Positions 59,520-64,000 of a stretch of 64,000 nucleotides of DNA are shown piece by piece. The DNA is taken from NCBI GenBank assembly GCA_025677835.1, contig JAIXMR010000095.1, forward strand, positions 1 to 64,000, in the 5' to 3' direction. Below the pieces are notes generated by a model. That model saw only the letters and a program-made list of their open reading frames with translations. It searched no databases and was not told where the DNA came from. The translations under genes were made by a program, and so were the position numbers. This stretch comes from Sporodiniella umbellata. Its lineage: Eukaryota; Mucoromycota; Mucoromycetes; Mucorales; Rhizopodaceae. Numbering within the stretch: the first letter of the stretch is position 1; every line of letters begins with the position of its first letter.

Positions 59520-59882
59520 TTAATAATAGGGAATGTTATAATAGGGTTTGCAGAAGGTATCTTTCTGAATAAATGAAGGCGCATCCTCTTCTGAAAGCGG
59601 AGGAGGCGATAGAGGAAAGTCTTCTTCTTCCTCCTCCTCCTCCTCCTCTTCTTCTTCTTCTCTGTCTTCATCCATATCTTCCTGTTGTAACTCTTGCATA
59701 CAGCTATCTAGCCACACCTGTTCATTTTCAACCGTGTGCTCTTCCATAGGCGTATCCTGGGCTCGTTCTTTGGATAAAATCTGAATAATTGAATTTCGTA
59801 TAAGCACAAAGGATGATAGGCTGGATTTGTTTACGTCCAGCGATTCTAGTTTTTCAAATGAGAGTTGTAACAAGTCGTTCAT
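59520..59882 (-). CDS. Small acidic protein with a SERTA-like motif
   Basis: ATG at 59882, 120 aa. Residues about 3-38 read LLQLSFEKLE, then SLSSFVLIRNSIIQILSKE, matching the spacing of the animal SERTA motif (L-x-x-S-x-x-K-L ... S-L-x-x-x-V-L-I-x-N-x-x-x-x-I). The rest is acidic, with a run of about 13 Glu (59629-59670) and a Pro-rich end. SERTA proteins bind cyclin-dependent kinases, E2F partners or PP2A and have acidic transactivating tails. A rival model splices 60129-59967 to about 59835 (AG at TCCAG), which would remove the first half of the motif, so the 5' end is uncertain. Confidence 0.42.
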   Translation of the reverse strand: MNDLLQLSFEKLESLDVNKSSLSSFVLIRNSIIQILSKERAQDTPMEEHTVENEQVWLDSCMQELQQEDMDEDREEEEEEEEEEEEEDFPLSPPPLSEEDAPSFIQKDTFCKPYYNIPYY

Positions 59883-59955
59883 AGTTTTTTGGTTTGTTTG
59901 GAAAAAAAAAATATATATAAAAAAAAAAAAAAAAAAAAGAGAATGAAAATAATAA

Positions 59956-60129
59956 TCAAAGCCGGTATTTATACCTTTTAGAGTGATTGCAGTCATCGAT
60001 GTAGACCATGATCGCCCTTGGAATCCATTCGTCCACGTGAACGATTTCAAAATGCTTTTTTTTTTCGAGCTGCGGAAACAACGCAAACCATTGGTAGAAA
60101 ATGACGTATTCTCTGTCATGCGTAGTCAT
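59956..60129 (-). CDS. Small ORF, possible first exon of the acidic protein gene
   Basis: ATG at 60129; reads MTTHDREYVIFYQWFALFPQ and VHVDEWIPRAIMVYIDDC, clearly protein-like. A donor (AAAAG followed by GTATAA) at 59966 and a poly(T) tract downstream resemble introns elsewhere in this window. Spliced to an acceptor near 59836 it would continue in frame into the acidic protein; unspliced it ends after 57 aa. Not recognised. Confidence 0.35.
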   Translation of the reverse strand: MTTHDREYVIFYQWFALFPQLEKKKHFEIVHVDEWIPRAIMVYIDDCNHSKRYKYRL

Positions 60130-60455
60130 AGCAACCCGTCCAGTGGACACATTGGCTCCCCTTCACTCACCCTTCACACATTATTCTGCATGACTCCTTT
60201 CTCTGTAAAATCAACACATGCACTGCATCTCTCTCGATCGTTCTAAGCTTCTTTCTGTTACTATTTTTTTCTATACCTTTCTATGGCTCGCTTTTGATTG
60301 GTTTGCTTTCGATCAACAAACAAACCTGCACTCGGGTCACATTTTCTTTTTTTCGCATTCAAGTGTGCCTTTGGACCACTTCATTCTCAGTTCCCAGTCA
60401 CTTGTCAAAATTTTTATTTTTTATTCTATTTTTTTTTTCTTTCTTATTCTTCACT

Positions 60456-61399
60456 ATGTTGTATGTTATTGGCCTGGGTTTATCCGACGAGACAGATATC
60501 TCTGTCAAAGGATTAGAAGCCGTCAAAGGCTCAGAACGTGTTTATCTTGAAGCCTATACGTCCATCTTGACTATCGGCAAAGAAAAACTGGTAAACAACT
60601 TTCCCTCCTCCCCTCTACTCCCATTCATCCTTGTCATTACAGGAAGCTTATTATGGAAAACAAGTGGTGATTGCCGATCGTGAGATGGTAGAGAGTGACA
60701 GTGATAGCATTCTTGCCAACGCAGACCAAGTCGATGTTTCTTTTCTGGTGGTAGGCGATCCTTATGGGGCTACCACCCATACCGATCTTGTCATCCGCGC
60801 TCGTCAGTTGAATATTCCTGTCAAAGTGATTCATAACGCTTCCATCATGAACGCTATCGGCGCCTGTGGCCTTCAACTCTATAACTTTGGTCAGACCATC
60901 TCCATCGTCTTCTTTACCGACACCTGGCGTCCCGATAGTTTCTATGATCGTATCAAGGAAAACCATCAGTTTGGACTGCACACCCTTTGTCTTTTGGATA
61001 TCAAGGTGAAGGAACAAAGTATCGAAAACATGGCAAGGTAAGAGAAACACCCAAGCCTTTCTTCTTATCCCTGTTAGAGGCCGTTTGATTTATGAGCCAC
61101 CTCGCTATATGACCGTCAATCAGGCCGTCGAGCAGCTGTTGGAAATCGAAGACAACCGTAAAGAGGGTATCTGCAAACCGGATTCGCTCGCTATCGGCTG
61201 CGCTCGTATCGGTACAGAGTCACAAACCGTCGTTGCCGGTACTTTGGAAGAATTAGTCAATGTCGATTTCGGTGGTCCCTTACACTCCTTGGTCCTCATC
61301 GGCTCTCGTATGCATGAAATGGAAGCTGAATTTGTAAAGGAATATGCTTTGAATGTCGAGTCTTTCAATACAATTGTCAAGAAGGATTATCTACATTAA
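60456..61399 (+). CDS. DPH5: Diphthine methyl ester synthase
   Basis: S-adenosylmethionine-dependent methyltransferase that builds diphthamide on elongation factor 2. Model: join(60456..60590, 60643..61037, 61078..61399), 283 aa (yeast about 300). The start [16 protein letters not shown] is the classic DPH5 N-terminus. Later come [47 protein letters not shown] and [16 protein letters not shown], all family hallmarks, and the C-terminal [20 protein letters not shown]. Introns are 52 and 40 nt. It is divergent from the small minus-strand ORFs, with a roughly 325-nt shared promoter. Confidence 0.96.
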
Positions 61400-61425
61400 C
61401 ACTAGATTTTATTATTCATTCACCC

Positions 61426-61456
<31 letters not shown>

Positions 61457-61463
61457 CTTCATT

Positions 61464-63026
61464 TTATTCCTTGATCGCTTCTATCAAAGATACAATCAAT
61501 CCATGCGCATTGGGATACGCTTTTAATAAATTGCTGTATTCTTCAAGTTCTCGAATCAAGCCAGAGTGAGTGTCCCCTTCTTTACTAATGAGGTACATGT
61601 AAGCCCTCTTTAACAACTGTACGTCGTAGCGTTCGGGCTCAGTATACTCCATAATATAAGTCAAACTTGTTCGAAGGGCACTCAGAGTGCCTATAGAAAT
61701 CGTGATGAACATTTCAAAAACAAAGTGTCGTATCCCACTTACAATAAAAATGCTTGGGTAATAAAAAGTTGAGCAAGGCCATCCAAGCCTCTTTCGAGAG
61801 ATGACCTTCCAACAGACTTTCGTATTCTCCTTCAAAATCCCAATCGTCGTGCGCTCTTAACGATTTGGCGATACAAATCCAAGCCTCCGGGATCCTAAAC
61901 TGAGATGCCCAAACGTGTGGGTCGTCTTCCCATTCGGCGTGTCTCAGCAGATGCTTTACCTTTTCTGCCTTTTTGTTCTGCAAAAACAGAGCCGAGAACA
62001 GGGCCCATTCAGGCATATCCAAACTTTCGAGCTCGTCGCACCAACGCAAGAGATAAGTATCGCCTGGCATGAGCTGCGGTCGATAGAGACTCAGCAGCCA
62101 GAGAAAGTCAAGCGGCCAATGATCGACGTAGACCTCCTGATCGGTATAGTATCGCATCAGCAGTTGATACCAAAGGCATTCTCTGTCTGGGCGAGGGGTA
62201 TGTTGAGCGATCTGAATCGATTGCACGCTGGCTGGATTGGGTGTACAGGCCTGATGATAGCCCGCCAGCCCGGTGCCATACCAGATGTACATGGCAAGAG
62301 CGCACTGCCAGGTCACGTTCTCCGTCTCGCCGCTCTGGCCTGCTATCAGAGACCAGCATTTCTTGTGATACTCGCTTTTCCATTGGCCGTCTTCTTGTAG
62401 TCGGATCAATTGACGCGTCAAGGTCGTAGAGAGATCCTTCAGATCGCTATGAACAATATACATGGCCAGCATCGGATCACCGCATTCTCTAGCCGTATCA
62501 CTCGCACGTTCACGTTCCCCGTACACCAGCAACGTAAATGTCGTGGCAAACGGGTCTAAACTACCGTACTGGCGCCGCGTTTCTTCTAAGCTATGCTCTA
62601 AACCAGGCGCAACTAACCTTCGAAGCCAACCTCCCAGATCCTCATCCAACAACGATTCAAACAAAGTCCACAGTAAACGTTCATCGCCCAGGCCTTCATA
62701 ATGTCTCGCATACATATGACTCTTTAATTCCAGTCGGGGCAGATCCTCTTCACTCTCTGTCCAGCGTACTTGATCTCTCACTAACTCACATAACGCTCGG
62801 GCTCGCTATCACACTTGATTTAATGCATTATAGATAAACCCCCCCCTCCCCTCCCCTCCTCCCACTTTCATTCTACACTACAATTTCAAATTTACCTTTC
62901 GTTTCTCGTGTCGATCGGGATTCACAATACTATCTTCATCATTAACCTTCTTCAAACACACATTGATAATCGATCCTACCTTTTGATCTTTGTAGGTCCA
63001 TTCAAACTCATTCTTTTTCCCAACAT
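61464..63026 (-). CDS. NUP145C: NUP96/NUP145C-type nucleoporin
   Basis: Structural subunit of the Y-complex of the nuclear pore. Model: complement(join(61464..61690, 61743..62805, 62896..62929, 62980..63026)), 456 aa. The main exon has an alpha-solenoid with PLDFLWLLSLYRP, MPEWALFSALFLQ, HLLRHA and FRIPEAWICIAKSLRAHDDW, followed by a Trp-containing helix (EAWMALLNFLLPKHF), the pattern of the Nup96 domain. The last exon continues with TLSALRTSLTYIMEYTEPER. In many fungi NUP96 is released from a NUP98-NUP96 precursor; here it appears as a separate, shorter gene without FG repeats or the autoproteolytic HFS site. The first two exons are tentative. Confidence 0.75.
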
Positions 63027-63085
63027 TCTATTTACAGGAAGAAGAAAAAAAAAAAAAAAAAGAGAGAAAAGGGAATTTTTCAATT

Positions 63086-64000
63086 TTAATTTGGGTGAGA
63101 ATAATAGTGAGAATGGGGTGGTGGGTAATAATGCGGGTGTATCCGCATTGGGTGTAACTGACCGGGTCGGGGTGGATAAAGGGAATTCTCCAGTGGTGGC
63201 TCCTGTTTTTTTTTCAGGATGGATTTCAAAGGTTTCTGAACGGTTTCGAGAGGGGTTCTGATCTCATGGCTTTCCAGTGTTGAAATCGAGGTCTGGGCTT
63301 CGTTCAGGCCGGCAAGAAAAGGATGGTTGAGGGCCTGTTTGGGTGTAGATCGTTGGGTGGGATCGTAGATCAAGATGGCTTTCAAGAAACTTAGTAAAGC
63401 GAGACGGTCTACTGTCTGTGCGTTAGTCACCTTTTCTGAGTACCGGCCTTTGACTTACCCTGTTCGCTATCTTCTGACTCTACACCCATGATTCTTTCCT
63501 CCAGGCTGGCTACATCATGTGTGATTGTATCGCGTAAGGTGGTTTGCTGTGTTCCTTTCAGCTGAAAGAATTGCTTGGCTTTTCCCCCTTGCTGAAGCAT
63601 GGTGTCTGGTGGCAAAGACCTAATCAGTATAAAAAGGAAGGGCTTTTTTTTTTAGAAACGTCATACAAGCGAGTCATGGGTCCTGGCTTACTTTAAAGTC
63701 GCTGCCATCATGTGGATCAAGAATGTCTCGTTGCCACTGGGAAACAATGGCTTTGTCAAGAACATCTCGGCCACAAAACAACCAAAAGACCACATATCAA
63801 TCGCACATGTATAGGGCAGACGAAGAATCACCTCCGGGGATCGATAAAAAGCAGTCTGTATATGATAGTTCAAAGGCAATTCGTTTTCCAAGATGGCTGA
63901 TCCATAATCGATGAGTTTGACGTCATGAAGGTCTTCGGCACTCTTCAGAAGAATATTGTCGGGCTTCAAGTCCGTATGAACAATATGTAACTGCTTTAGC
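63086..64000 (-). CDS. CMGC protein kinase, DYRK/HIPK-like (5' partial)
   Basis: C-terminal half of a Ser/Thr kinase; the N-lobe lies beyond the window. Model: complement(join(63086..63435, 63459..63619, 63692..64000)). The catalytic loop reads HTDLKPDN (Thr in place of the usual Arg or Cys), the magnesium motif is DYG (LIDYGSA) rather than DFG, the activation segment QTAFYRSPEVILRLPY carries the Tyr expected for DYRK-type kinases, and CAIDMWSFGCFVAEMFL is helix F. The kinase end has ILIYDPTQRSTPKQALNHPF. The tail is Pro/His/Tyr-rich. The intron between exons 2 and 3 would be only 23 nt with the best donor (GTAAGT); using a weaker donor at 63485 gives a 50-nt intron. Confidence 0.82.

Overview
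The window is nuclear DNA from a filamentous, early-diverging fungus, most likely Mucoromycota (Mucorales-like). Reasons: compact protein-coding genes with short spliceosomal introns (mostly 43-120 nt, GTAAGT-like donors, CTRAC-like branch points, YAG acceptors), very AT-rich spacers full of A/T homopolymers, and conserved fungal genes such as an APSES factor, glycogen synthase, KDM5, DPH5 and an SSH4-type adaptor. Exon joins were worked out by hand from splice signals and reading frame and have not been checked against transcripts.

Left housekeeping block (1-15.8 kb): DED1/DDX3 helicase (5' cut off by the window), an AVT-type amino acid transporter, glycogen synthase, an MBP1-like APSES/ankyrin factor, CTF8, a SIRT4-like sirtuin, and a KDM5/JARID1 protein in which the first iron-binding His of the JmjC domain is Gln.

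Central island (about 16.4-49 kb): a nested repeat complex. A divergent pair of small unknown genes, here called X (basic, 94-116 aa) and Y (basic head, acidic Ser/Asp/Glu tail, 134 aa), occurs five times. Adjacent copies are in opposite orientation, so the layout reads arm-loop-inverted arm-U-arm-loop-inverted arm-U-arm. The loop (2.3 kb, no convincing genes) and U (about 5.6 kb without the insertion) are each present twice in the same orientation, giving a tandem duplication with a period of about 13.1 kb. U carries a complete RPC19 gene (Pol I/III subunit AC19) and a dead LINE-like element with a heat-shock-element-like site at its 5' end. In the first U copy only, a 3,693-bp DNA element with about 396-bp terminal inverted repeats and a TA target duplication has inserted. 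Its TIRs contain a decayed transposase-type helix-turn-helix, and its interior holds three 263-bp direct repeats and a five-exon gene for a 528-aa protein with a possible PD-(D/E)XK nuclease core. The second U copy preserves the empty TA site. The X/Y copies are mosaics, which points to gene conversion between arms.

Right block (52-64 kb): a PH-domain protein, BCS1 AAA-ATPase, SSH4/EAR1-type SPRY adaptor with PPxY motifs, a BIG1/VOA1/Ac45-like membrane protein, a stand-alone response regulator receiver, a small acidic protein with a SERTA-like motif, DPH5, a NUP96/NUP145C nucleoporin and a DYRK/HIPK-like kinase (cut by the window end). These genes do not form one pathway; they are ordinary chromosomal neighbours on both sides of the unstable island.
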